This document shows, one piece after another, positions 16,704 through 24,901 of a DNA stretch of 64,000 nucleotides. The notes under the pieces are model-generated. The model worked only from the letters and a program-made list of their open reading frames with translations. It did not search any database and was not told the origin of the DNA. The translations under genes were made by a program, and so were the position numbers. The DNA is from Bacillota bacterium (GTDB lineage: Bacteria > Bacillota > UBA4882 > UBA8346), in the NCBI GenBank assembly GCA_029776205.1, contig JAKOTQ010000096.1:37771-101770 (forward strand), in the 5' to 3' direction. Position 1 is the first letter of the stretch. Each line of letters begins with the position of its first letter.

Positions 16704-17516
16704 TCACGGAGAGGCAGTCTGTTCATCGTCGGATTGCTTCTCACCGTTTTCTTCAGGGAGAGGTTCGTTGCCCGTTATCTCCACATCAGGTCCATCTCCG
16801 GAATCCACCGGAATTTCTCCCTGATCGGCAGGTTGAACAGGGGCTTTTTGATCTTTTTCATCTTCGTCATCATCCACATCGAAATGGATAATGACATTGC
16901 TTTCAACCACGAATGTCTTCTGCTCCAGGTTAATCCGGGTTACGTCTCCTTGTAATTCTTCGCCTTCCGGCTTTTTCAGATGGGTATTTCCCCGAAGGGT
17001 TAACAACTGAAGACGATCATTATATTCGATAACATCTGCTGTACCGATAAAATCCTTGTGGACGATCCGGCCTGGTTTAGCCGTAAAGTTTTTAGTATTG
17101 GACTCAAAATACAATTCATCAGTAAAGAGCGTGAACGGATCCTTTTTGTCCCCGTCTTTTCCCGTTGTTTTTCTCTCAAGACGCTGCAATAAAACATTAG
17201 ACTTAAATGTGCCGTTCTTCTTTTTCATATTATAATCTAAAATATCCGCACTCACCATCAGATCATCGCTATTGGTGAATGTCACAGTTCCTTCCAAATT
17301 AAGCAACTTCTTATCCAAATCCACCGTTGCAGCATCCGTGGTAATCACATCTGAACCCTGAACTATCCGCACATTACCGGTAATATATGAAATCTTTTTT
17401 TCAGTATCTCCGCGAATCCGATCCCCGGTCACTTTCACTTTATCTTCGGCTAAGGCGGTTATCGACCCGCCCAACAATATGATGAAAACAATCCAGGGTA
17501 ACAATTGGCGCTTCAT
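16704..17516 (-). CDS. lptA: LptA-like periplasmic LPS transport protein with acidic tail
   Basis: LptA monomers stack into the bridge that carries lipopolysaccharide across the periplasm. A signal peptide (to TALAE) is followed by an OstA/LptA beta-jellyroll made of short repeats such as VTGDRIRGDTEKKISYITGN, DAATVDLDKKLLNLEGTV and ADVIEYNDRLQLLTLRGNTH. The last 55 residues are not part of the family: they are rich in Asp, Glu and Pro (DVDDDEDEKD, then PVQPADQGE) and look disordered. The start overlaps the lptC stop by ATGA. The genes order lptF-lptD-lptC-lptA places the whole bridge in one operon. Confidence 0.88.
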   Translation of the reverse strand: MKRQLLPWIVFIILLGGSITALAEDKVKVTGDRIRGDTEKKISYITGNVRIVQGSDVITTDAATVDLDKKLLNLEGTVTFTNSDDLMVSADILDYNMKKKNGTFKSNVLLQRLERKTTGKDGDKKDPFTLFTDELYFESNTKNFTAKPGRIVHKDFIGTADVIEYNDRLQLLTLRGNTHLKKPEGEELQGDVTRINLEQKTFVVESNVIIHFDVDDDEDEKDQKAPVQPADQGEIPVDSGDGPDVEITGNEPLPEENGEKQSDDEQTASP

Positions 17517-18151
17517 AAACTCAATACGACCCCTTCCGGCTCAACCAGTTCAAATTCTTCCGTTTTCAAGTTATACCGTACCCCTTTTGACCGAAGACTG
17601 TCTCCATTCTGTTCTAGTTCGACTCCATTATCCAAGATCAGCATTTCGTTTTTGAGATCGAGCTGCATCGAACCTGCTGTCATCTTCAGATTTTTACCGG
17701 TAACTGTAACCGGCCGCGAACTATGGATAATCTCCGTATCATAACGCATCACCACTTCTTCAGTTGTCAGAATTTTATCTTCGACTCTGGCTTGAAGATT
17801 ACCTCCTATATAAAGAGATTTGAAAAACTTCTCCCACCGAGCCCATTTCGATTGGAAAGCGACTTCCTTTCCTTCCAAAGAAAAAATGATTCCTTCTGAA
17901 ATATTTTCAAAATAAATCTGATTGCCACCATTGGTCTGCCAAATTCGCTCGGCCTTCACCTCCCAGGTCTTTTGCGAACCATCCCAGCCGACCAGTTTTG
18001 ACTGGCGGATAATCATATCCGGTGCTACCGGTTGAGGCTTGGCCACAGGATCGGAAGTCGGCGGTTCTTCCCACCAGCCGCCGTAATGGCCGAGAACTGC
18101 CACCAGTGTCGTTGCCAATATCCAAATGATCGGAATAACGAGTCGTTTCAT
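17513..18151 (-). CDS. lptC: LptC-like inner-membrane-anchored LPS transport protein
   Basis: 212 residues. One N-terminal transmembrane helix (LVIPIIWILATTLVAVLG) anchors a periplasmic domain that passes lipopolysaccharide from the LptBFG extractor to LptA. The domain shows the family pattern of paired strands: LVGWDGSQKTWEVKAERIWQ, IYFENISEGIIFSLEGKEVA, and the late OstA-like repeat TAGSMQLDLKNEMLILDNGV. ATGA overlaps on both sides with lptD and lptA. No LptB gene is in the window. Confidence 0.86.
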   Translation of the reverse strand: MKRLVIPIIWILATTLVAVLGHYGGWWEEPPTSDPVAKPQPVAPDMIIRQSKLVGWDGSQKTWEVKAERIWQTNGGNQIYFENISEGIIFSLEGKEVAFQSKWARWEKFFKSLYIGGNLQARVEDKILTTEEVVMRYDTEIIHSSRPVTVTGKNLKMTAGSMQLDLKNEMLILDNGVELEQNGDSLRSKGVRYNLKTEEFELVEPEGVVLSL

Positions 18152-20313
18152 TGGTTCAATAACCCCGTCGCATCCATATTGGTCCCGATTTTTGCCTGGG
18201 GAAACGCCTTAAAATTTAATTGCAAGTTATAAGTCTCTTCCACATAATCATAACTGAAAATAAGATCCCGGCAATGCCAATTATAGGTCAGATCAAAATT
18301 TAACACCGAGAAATCGCCGACTAAACCGCTATATCGGGCGGAGAACCGTATTTTCCAGTTCTGAGCAAGTTGCTGAGTAATCTGCGTCTCGAGATAACGC
18401 TCTCCCCACAACTCGGACTGGAAATCATAATTAACGCCCATATTAATTCGCCAATTCTGTTTCGGAAGATAAAGGAAATATACAGTCGTATAACCCAATC
18501 CCCGATGGTAATACCGGTCATCTTCAAGATAATAGACAGAGGAAAAACTGAAACTGCCTTTGGCATCCGGATTCCACGAAGCCGAAACATTCACCGGATT
18601 AAATGTTTGATAGGTCAGGTTATAACCGGAACTCAAATTGAGATTGAACGTTTTTAACCTCCAGTTCCAACTGTTGGTCACAGCACCCCCATCGGTCAGA
18701 TTATCGCCAAATCCGGTTACAAACATATCCGGAACTTCACCATACTTGGCTGTATAATTAATACCGATAACCGTAGACAATGCCGGACTGAACTTTTTTT
18801 GAAAATTAATCCCTTCAATGAGAGCTGCAAAATCTGAACCGATCCCATCAACCCAATAATGACGATATAACAACTGATTGTTGGTGGAAAGTGTCATATC
18901 GTTCTTTTCCCAGAATTTAACGGACTTGCTGAATTTATTGGCTAAACGTTGACCTTTATAGTGGGTTGTTACTATGTTGTTGGTAATCGCCCGATATTCA
19001 TAATTGGTAAACTGACTATTATAAACGATCTCACCCAGCCACGGCAACTTCCACTTTGGAACATTAAAAGTAATATCAGGAAGATAGTTAGTGTCACTGG
19101 TATTCACGCTACTGGAAGAATTGCGGGTTTGGTTATCGGTGATTTTAAGCGTAGCATTGCCCCATCCCCAATCCTTCGATACATTTAAATTGTAGCTAAA
19201 ATTGTCGTTAAAATCTCCGTCGATTTCCTCCCGATAATACCAAGCCCCACTCGTAGAAATGTTAACTTTGGATCTTGTCACATAAGACCAGCTTTCACTG
19301 AAATTCAGTGTTTCGGCTTCATCTTTATCATCTTTATAACTCATTCTCAACGTAGGATACGGAGATATTCCGTCGATGTTCACGATAACTTTAGAATATC
19401 CCGAACCCTCTAAATCATCCGTATACCAATTCTCAACATCCACTTTCCATTTCATTTTGGAATTGGTTTCATTTTTATATCCAAAAGCCAATTTGTATTC
19501 ATTATATATTGCATCATTGTCACTATTGTCTTTATAAAAAAAGTCTTGGTACCATTCGATCTTTTCCGAATATTTCGTGGTATTTTTAATACCGATACCA
19601 TCTCCGCCCCATTGAGTCAATTTCGTATAAATCGTCCCTTTGTTTCTGGCGTTCAAATAGTAATTATACCCTACATAAAGGTACCATCCGGTATCCGTTT
19701 CATAACCAATCTTAACATCAAAAATACTGTCATCTTCCTTCAGGGAAATCACATAATAAGGGAAATAAAGAATCCGGTACTTTCCTTCCCAATACCACAT
19801 CTGATAAAAGACGATCCGATCCTCCGGATAGTATTCAACCCGTTCCGCCGTGAAACGATAATGAGGCTCTGCCAAATTACAACTGGTAAAACTGGAGTTT
19901 TTAAGAAAAAGATCGTCCCCTTTCACCAATCCCTCAACAGCGGAAAAATAAGCCGGGCCTTCCATTCTGGAATCTGTCACTTCTGTAAAAATCGGAGTCA
20001 CCCATCCTTGTTCGGTGCGGATATCATAGATAAATTGCTCCCCTTGGAAGGAATCCTCTCCCTGTTCGATTTGGACATTTCCCGAAGCAACCAACATTTT
20101 TAAGTCGCGATCCAACAGCGCATGATCGGAAAGGATCTTAATATCCTTATATGTAATCTGGACATGACCCCACGCCTCAAGTTGACGCGAATGATCCTCA
20201 TATTCAATCCGGTCCGCTTTTAACGTTACCGGATCTCCTTTGGCCCATGCCGGTACATTCCATGATAACAGGAGAAGAAAAGCGAATATTCCTGCAGCCC
20301 ACCGCAACTTCAT
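18148..20313 (-). CDS. lptD: LptD outer-membrane LPS assembly barrel
   Basis: 721 residues. A signal peptide (ending PAWAKG) precedes an OstA jellyroll (DPVTLKADRIEYEDHSRQ to about residue 125) and then a long beta-barrel rich in aromatic strands. LptD inserts lipopolysaccharide into the outer leaflet. Only two cysteines exist: one just after the jellyroll (NSSFTSCNLAEPHYRF) and one near the C-terminus (YNWHCRDLIFSYDY). E. coli LptD has four, forming two inter-domain disulfides; the pair kept here is placed like C173 and C725. LptE is not recognised nearby. ATGA overlaps tie it to lptF and lptC. Confidence 0.92.
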   Translation of the reverse strand: MKLRWAAGIFAFLLLLSWNVPAWAKGDPVTLKADRIEYEDHSRQLEAWGHVQITYKDIKILSDHALLDRDLKMLVASGNVQIEQGEDSFQGEQFIYDIRTEQGWVTPIFTEVTDSRMEGPAYFSAVEGLVKGDDLFLKNSSFTSCNLAEPHYRFTAERVEYYPEDRIVFYQMWYWEGKYRILYFPYYVISLKEDDSIFDVKIGYETDTGWYLYVGYNYYLNARNKGTIYTKLTQWGGDGIGIKNTTKYSEKIEWYQDFFYKDNSDNDAIYNEYKLAFGYKNETNSKMKWKVDVENWYTDDLEGSGYSKVIVNIDGISPYPTLRMSYKDDKDEAETLNFSESWSYVTRSKVNISTSGAWYYREEIDGDFNDNFSYNLNVSKDWGWGNATLKITDNQTRNSSSSVNTSDTNYLPDITFNVPKWKLPWLGEIVYNSQFTNYEYRAITNNIVTTHYKGQRLANKFSKSVKFWEKNDMTLSTNNQLLYRHYWVDGIGSDFAALIEGINFQKKFSPALSTVIGINYTAKYGEVPDMFVTGFGDNLTDGGAVTNSWNWRLKTFNLNLSSGYNLTYQTFNPVNVSASWNPDAKGSFSFSSVYYLEDDRYYHRGLGYTTVYFLYLPKQNWRINMGVNYDFQSELWGERYLETQITQQLAQNWKIRFSARYSGLVGDFSVLNFDLTYNWHCRDLIFSYDYVEETYNLQLNFKAFPQAKIGTNMDATGLLNQ

Positions 20314-21401
20314 CCGCTACCTCCACGGTGTTCGATGCCAATCATCAGCAAGACCCCTAACACCAAAAAGACGAGATGAGGTATCCAAGCCGCCAACCAT
20401 GGAATTAAAACACCGTTAGCACCCATCGTCCTCCCCACAACCTGCATGGTATAATAAGCCATAATAATTAAAAAGCAATATACCAGTCCCAACCAACGGG
20501 AATTCCGTCCGGTACAGATCGTCAACGGGACCGCAACAAAAGCGAGAACCAACGAGATCAACGGATCAGCAAATTTTTGATGGTAATATACCGCATATAC
20601 CGGTGAATTTAAACCGCTCTGAACGCTCATTTCATAATGCTTCCAAAGTTCCCGGCTGGTCATAGCTGACGGAGATTTATCTTCACCGAGAATTTCAATA
20701 AAATTCTTGACCATCTTAAGTTCCATTTCATCATAACGCACCTCAGAAATGATCGCTCCCGTATCGTCCGTTTCATGAATAACTCCATTACGCAATATCC
20801 AAATTCCCTTTTTTAACGTACCGGATTCGGCTGTAATAATCCGGGGCCATTGTCCAGATTGGCCGGCTTCAATAATTAAGACTCCGCCAATGGTCCCTTC
20901 CTTATGATAAACATGCTTCAAAAAGATAAAACGGTTTTCAGGGGCTTTAATGACCACATTTTCCTTTAAAAGTGGCAGATTATCCTGCATCTGCAACCGC
21001 TGAACCTCTTTTTGAAACCGGTGATTGGCCGCAGGTACCACCCGATCATTCCAAAAAAAAGCACCAACACAAAAAACCGTTACTCCGACAAAGATGGAAC
21101 CCACGGTCCGCATCAGTGAAGCTCCGCAAATCCGAAAGACCTCAAACTCCCGTTCACGCAGCAATCGACCTAAACTCAGAATAATCCCAAATAAACAAGC
21201 TGCCGGCAGCACATCCATCCACAAAACCGGCAATTGATTTAAAACAAGGTAGCCCATTAATTGGGCAGTCATCCGATAACCAATAAACATATCATTGTAA
21301 TCAAAGATGATTTTCCCAATACCAAGCACCATAAAACCAAAACTGCAAATAAAAAACTGAAGGATAAACTCCTGCCAAATATACCGATGGATGATACGCA
21401 C
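20310..21401 (-). CDS. lptF: LptF/LptG-family permease
   Basis: YjgP/YjgQ-type permease of the LPS extraction ABC transporter. Three transmembrane helices at the N-terminus (FICSFGFMVLGIGKIIF, then YLVLNQLPVLWMDVLPAACL), a periplasmic beta domain (about 130-265, HVYKEGTI to MELKMVKN), and three C-terminal helices (ISLVLAFVAVPLTICTG onward) match the family, and RLLREREFEVFRICGAS is the cytoplasmic coupling segment. GTG at 21401 is preferred because GAGG lies 6 bases upstream; a GTG at 21410 overlaps the ribosome site. Only one family member is present here; the second permease and LptB must lie elsewhere. Confidence 0.9.
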   Translation of the reverse strand: MRIIHRYIWQEFILQFFICSFGFMVLGIGKIIFDYNDMFIGYRMTAQLMGYLVLNQLPVLWMDVLPAACLFGIILSLGRLLREREFEVFRICGASLMRTVGSIFVGVTVFCVGAFFWNDRVVPAANHRFQKEVQRLQMQDNLPLLKENVVIKAPENRFIFLKHVYHKEGTIGGVLIIEAGQSGQWPRIITAESGTLKKGIWILRNGVIHETDDTGAIISEVRYDEMELKMVKNFIEILGEDKSPSAMTSRELWKHYEMSVQSGLNSPVYAVYYHQKFADPLISLVLAFVAVPLTICTGRNSRWLGLVYCFLIIMAYYTMQVVGRTMGANGVLIPWLAAWIPHLVFLVLGVLLMIGIEHRGGSG

Positions 21402-21425
21402 ACCAGCCACCTCATTTACTTTTCT

Positions 21426-21448
21426 AAAAAAAAAGCGCCGAAGCGCCT
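21426..21448 (-). terminator. Intrinsic terminator abutting the lptF ribosome site
   Basis: Minus strand GCGC-TTCG-GCGC stem-loop with a UUCG tetraloop followed by nine T residues. It lies about 160 bases after the lpxD stop and only about 24 bases before the lptF start, so it either closes the bam/lpx transcript or works as an attenuator for lptF. Confidence 0.8.
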
Positions 21449-21525
21449 ACTCGATCATCCTAAACATTACTCTAAGCAAAGCTGTATCGAGAGCCAAGTT
21501 ATATCAAATCATCCAAAACAAGTAA

Positions 21526-21577
21526 GAACCGGGTCAAAAGTATCCCTTGCTATTTGCGAGATACTTTCGCCCAGTTC
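21526..21577 (-). repeat. Long imperfect palindrome between lpxD and lptF
   Basis: Arms at 21526-21544 and 21560-21577 pair as GAAC(C/T)GGG...AAAGTATC with a few mismatches, around a 15-base loop. It could be a dispersed palindromic repeat or a leader structure. The lpxD-lptF gap has no reading frame. Confidence 0.6.
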
Positions 21578-21590
21578 CCTAAAAAATCCT
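21564..21590 (-). promoter_or_regulatory. Sigma-H-like promoter before lptF
   Basis: Minus strand AGGATTT, 14 bases, CGAAAG, the same spacing as the sites before dapL and the LOG gene. It overlaps the right arm of the palindrome at 21526-21577. Confidence 0.4.
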
Positions 21591-21607
21591 CCTTTTTATG
21601 CTCCTGA

Positions 21608-22633
21608 TCAGGAAAGAATTTTTCCTTCTAACTCCGCCACTCTTTTTTGGAGTTCTTTCAGCTCTTTCAAAATTTCAGGCAATCGTCCAGCCGATGCCTG
21701 AATGCGCATATCTACCGCATGTGGCCGTGCCGGTACACCGGATACAAAGGAGTTGGCTGGAAGATTGTTAATAACCAATGAATGGGCAGCAATGACCGAA
21801 TCGTCGCCAACCTGCAAATGTCCAACTACGGAGGATTTTCCGAGCATCGTTACCCGATCGCCAAGCTTCGTAGCACCGGCAATCCCCACTTGGCCAACGA
21901 TGATATTATCTTCGCCAACTTGGCAGTTGTGAGCGATTTGCACCATATTATCAATTTTACTGCCCCGTTTGATCAGCGTAACACCTGTGGTAGCCCGGTC
22001 TACCGTCACACATGCTCCGATCTCCACATCATCTTCAATCACGACTTTACCCAATTGGGGAATCTTGATATGTTTAGAATCCACCGTCACATATCCGAAA
22101 CCATCCGCCCCAATCACCGTACCGGCATGAATCTGGACCCGGTTACCGATCACAGTATCCTCACGAATCACCACATTGGCATGGATAATCGCATTTTCTC
22201 CGATTCGCACATTATCCTCAATCACTACACCAGGAGCAATAATACTGCCTTTACCGATGGTCACCCCATTACCGATAGACACATGAGCGCCTATCGAAAC
22301 GCCATCACCGCTAAAGTTTTCCCCTATTACCGCACTGGGATGAATCCCAGGCTGACAGGATTTTTTTGGAGCAAAATACTCTAAAATCTGGGCAAAGGCC
22401 AGACGGGGATTGGCTGCTTTAATCGCCGGCTTGGCCACTTCGTTTAAATTAACAGGCACGATCAACGCTGTAGCTTGACTATGTACTGCCCGTTCCACCC
22501 CCCGTAATGAAGCAACAAGTGCAATATCACCAGGCTTGGCATCCTCTACCCCAGCTACTCCTGAGATTTGAACATTAGGATCACCAATGATAGAACCTTT
22601 GACATATTCTGCTAATTCTAATAATGTAGGCAT
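21608..22633 (-). CDS. lpxD: UDP-3-O-acylglucosamine N-acyltransferase
   Basis: Third step of lipid A synthesis: transfers the second acyl chain to UDP-3-O-acyl-glucosamine in the cytoplasm. After an N-terminal uridine-binding domain comes a left-handed parallel beta-helix of hexapeptide repeats (from about residue 100, IHPSAVIGENFSGDGVSIGA onward), with the catalytic His in QIAHNCQVGEDN and the C-terminal helix that sets acyl-chain access. ATG at 22633 is chosen because AAAGGAGTT sits 6 bases upstream; the longer start at 22696 adds an unrelated 21 residues. The 340-residue length is normal. Proof that this Firmicute makes lipid A-type glycolipid. Confidence 0.95.
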   Translation of the reverse strand: MPTLLELAEYVKGSIIGDPNVQISGVAGVEDAKPGDIALVASLRGVERAVHSQATALIVPVNLNEVAKPAIKAANPRLAFAQILEYFAPKKSCQPGIHPSAVIGENFSGDGVSIGAHVSIGNGVTIGKGSIIAPGVVIEDNVRIGENAIIHANVVIREDTVIGNRVQIHAGTVIGADGFGYVTVDSKHIKIPQLGKVVIEDDVEIGACVTVDRATTGVTLIKRGSKIDNMVQIAHNCQVGEDNIIVGQVGIAGATKLGDRVTMLGKSSVVGHLQVGDDSVIAAHSLVINNLPANSFVSGVPARPHAVDMRIQASAGRLPEILKELKELQKRVAELEGKILS

Positions 22634-22751
22634 GTCGGTAACTCCTTTTACACAATGATTTAGGAATTCTATGATAATATGTACACTGCGGCTCACCGAA
22701 CTCTGAGAGTCGGCAGTGGGCTGCAGCTAATTTCAAAAGTATACCATGGCT

Positions 22752-23174
22752 TTATTTATCTAATTCTTTGATGACATCATCAGTAATATCCTGTTCCACA
22801 TATACGAAAAGAGAAGAACTGGCAATAACTTTAATTCCTTTTTTCTTAGCGACTTTTGAAATAACCTCTTTTACCTGTTCGGTAAATTCATTCTCTTTAT
22901 TAGCTTTAAATTGATCATACTCATTTGCAAGTTTATTTTTTTCTTCATCCGTTTTAGCGGATTCGATCTTACCCTCTATTTCTGTACGTTTATTGGATAA
23001 TTCTTTACTGATCTTTTTCCCCAATTCGCTTTCCCGGATGATTTTATTGGCATCCACCGTTGCAATTTTAAAGGTCGCATTATTGACAGCAAAAAGCACC
23101 ATTCCTCCAATTAATAAAGCTCCCAAAAGAATTGCGCCGGCAATCAGCCACGTTGATTTGTTCATAGCCTCCAT
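22752..23174 (-). CDS. OmpH/Skp-family protein (third of three)
   Basis: 140 residues. A hydrophobic N-terminus (TWLIAGAILLGALLIGGMVL) leads into the Skp start strand (KIATVDANKIIRESELGKKI), a lysine- and glutamate-rich coiled-coil hairpin (residues 55-105), and the closing strand (KKGIKVIASSSLFVYVEQDI). Skp holds unfolded outer-membrane proteins in the periplasm. No signal-peptidase site (AxA) follows the hydrophobic stretch, so it may stay membrane-anchored. It lies 15 bases after the long Skp-like gene. Confidence 0.83.
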   Translation of the reverse strand: MEAMNKSTWLIAGAILLGALLIGGMVLFAVNNATFKIATVDANKIIRESELGKKISKELSNKRTEIEGKIESAKTDEEKNKLANEYDQFKANKENEFTEQVKEVISKVAKKKGIKVIASSSLFVYVEQDITDDVIKELDK

Positions 23175-23188
23175 AGTCCACCTTTCAT

Positions 23189-24265
23189 TTATTTGTCAAA
23201 TAACTCTTCTGCCAATTTCGGAGTCCAATCGAAAGATTTTAGCCGGGCGAGATCACCGGTAACGACCAGATCGATCGATCCAGCCCGGGCCTTTTGCTTG
23301 ACTGCAGTTTTCACTTCCCACAGCATATCATCTTTTATCTGATTTAACTGTGCCAGAAGCACCTGCCGCTTCGCGTTATACTGTTTATATTCTTTCGATA
23401 ATTGCTCATTTCGAGACTTCACAGCATTCTGAAGTTCAGCTTCGCGCTTTTGCCGCCAAGTCTCAAATTCCGATTCAAGCTTCTCCCGATATTTCACAAC
23501 ATCTACGGACATCTCTTGCCGAAGTTGCTTTTGATAAGCTTCCAATTCATTACTGATCTCGGTTTTCCGTTGTTCAACAAAACGATCATATTCCGTCTTT
23601 AACTTTTCGTGCTCCTGTTGAACCCGGTCTTCGATTTCCCGGTTAATCCGATTGATCTCAGCCTGAACCCTTTCCTTTTCAACTCTGTGTTCCTGAGTAT
23701 TTAAAGCCAACTCGGCAACGGTCAGTTGCAATTGCAAATTGGACAACGTGATTTGATAATCCGCCTGAATCTGCAAACGAATACGGTTTAAGACTTCATT
23801 ATTGGCCTCAGCACGAGTTTTCAGTTCTTTCGTTAAGCGGTCATTTAACGCATCAACTTTCTCCTTGTAGAGTGCCGCTGCTTGATTTTGTCGGTTTTTG
23901 ATATATTCTTCAAGCGACTTGTTGAGATTTGCCAGCTTAACCTTGATTTCTTCACTGAAAGCCTGCTGAATTTCGTCAGTTTGCCGTTGAAGTTCATCAG
24001 TTCCGAATCCGGCATCATCCCATAAAGAAGGGATTTCTCCGATCTCCTTTGCCCAATTTTTTTCTAATTTATTCAATTCAAGCCGGAGATTTTGATATTT
24101 ACTCCAATCAGGATGTTTATTCAAAAGTTCATCCAGCTGAACCTGGGCCACTTTAACTTCTATCGCAGGAGTCGTCAACAATGTCTGTTTGAGAAGAATA
24201 ACCGATCCCGCTATACCGATAATCACTAATCCGATGAGACCATATTTCAACCGCATCGTTGTCAT
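23189..24265 (-). CDS. Long coiled-coil OmpH/Skp-like protein
   Basis: 358 residues, about twice a normal Skp. One N-terminal transmembrane helix (YGLIGLVIIGIAGSVILL) is followed by a strand like Skp (KVAQVQLDELLNKHPDW), a coiled coil of about 240 residues rich in Glu, Lys and Gln (REAELQNAVKSRNEQLSKEY), and a closing strand (GSIDLVVTGDLARLKSFDW) like the Skp C-terminus. The extended tentacle could span more of the periplasm than Skp. Its start overlaps the previous Skp gene by ATGA. Family assignment is by architecture and position, not by strong sequence identity. Confidence 0.68.
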   Translation of the reverse strand: MTTMRLKYGLIGLVIIGIAGSVILLKQTLLTTPAIEVKVAQVQLDELLNKHPDWSKYQNLRLELNKLEKNWAKEIGEIPSLWDDAGFGTDELQRQTDEIQQAFSEEIKVKLANLNKSLEEYIKNRQNQAAALYKEKVDALNDRLTKELKTRAEANNEVLNRIRLQIQADYQITLSNLQLQLTVAELALNTQEHRVEKERVQAEINRINREIEDRVQQEHEKLKTEYDRFVEQRKTEISNELEAYQKQLRQEMSVDVVKYREKLESEFETWRQKREAELQNAVKSRNEQLSKEYKQYNAKRQVLLAQLNQIKDDMLWEVKTAVKQKARAGSIDLVVTGDLARLKSFDWTPKLAEELFDK

Positions 24266-24843
24266 TTTTTATTTTTTTCGGCGCTGGCTTCTTTTTTACC
24301 CTTTTCAATCACCAAACTGGTAATATCCGTACCACCGTATAAAACAGCCCCTTTATCCAAGACAACCGACAACTTCTTCTCCTCGGCAACCTCGGAAATC
24401 AGTTTCCGGACTTTTTCATCAACCGCTTTTTTCTGGGTATCCAGAGCCTTCACCAATTCATCGCGTTTCTTTTCTAACTGAGCTTTCGTTTCATCGGTTT
24501 TCTTTTGGGCTTCATCATTATAGCGCTTATCGATATTAGCTTGCTCTTCTGCCGACTTACCCTTTTTTTCCTGGTCTGCTTTTTCTTTAATTCCCTTTAA
24601 AGCATTTTGATGCTGGGTAATGACATAATTTTGGAATGCCTTAAATTCAGCATCTTTATCTTTGACAAAAGACTGAAGACGTTGATAATCGGGCAACTCG
24701 TTTTGAAGCCGTTCCATATCAATGTAACCGATATTCGCTGAGTTTTGGGCAGGCGCAGCACCGGAGATACTGCTAAACAGCAAAACTACGGTCATAATGG
24801 CAATTCCGGCGATAAGAAATTCCAAGGATTTGTTGATTTTCAT
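24262..24843 (-). CDS. OmpH/Skp-family protein (first of three)
   Basis: 193 residues. A signal-type N-terminus (FLIAGIAIMTVVLLFSSISG, then AAPAQNS) with a plausible cleavage site leads to the Skp strand IGYIDMERLQNELPDYQRLQ, a coiled-coil hairpin (residues 55-145), and EEKKLSVVLDKGAVLYGGTD, the classic Skp ending, plus VT-type tail ITSLVIE. A short lysine-rich extension follows. It starts 58 bases after the unknown barrel gene with a GGAGAG ribosome site. Of the three paralogs this is closest to canonical Skp. Confidence 0.88.
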   Translation of the reverse strand: MKINKSLEFLIAGIAIMTVVLLFSSISGAAPAQNSANIGYIDMERLQNELPDYQRLQSFVKDKDAEFKAFQNYVITQHQNALKGIKEKADQEKKGKSAEEQANIDKRYNDEAQKKTDETKAQLEKKRDELVKALDTQKKAVDEKVRKLISEVAEEKKLSVVLDKGAVLYGGTDITSLVIEKGKKEASAEKNKK

Positions 24844-24901
24844 AATACTCTCTCCTTTTTAAATGAAATTGGCAGGATGGTGGTCTAATAAAAGGCTACA
24901 A

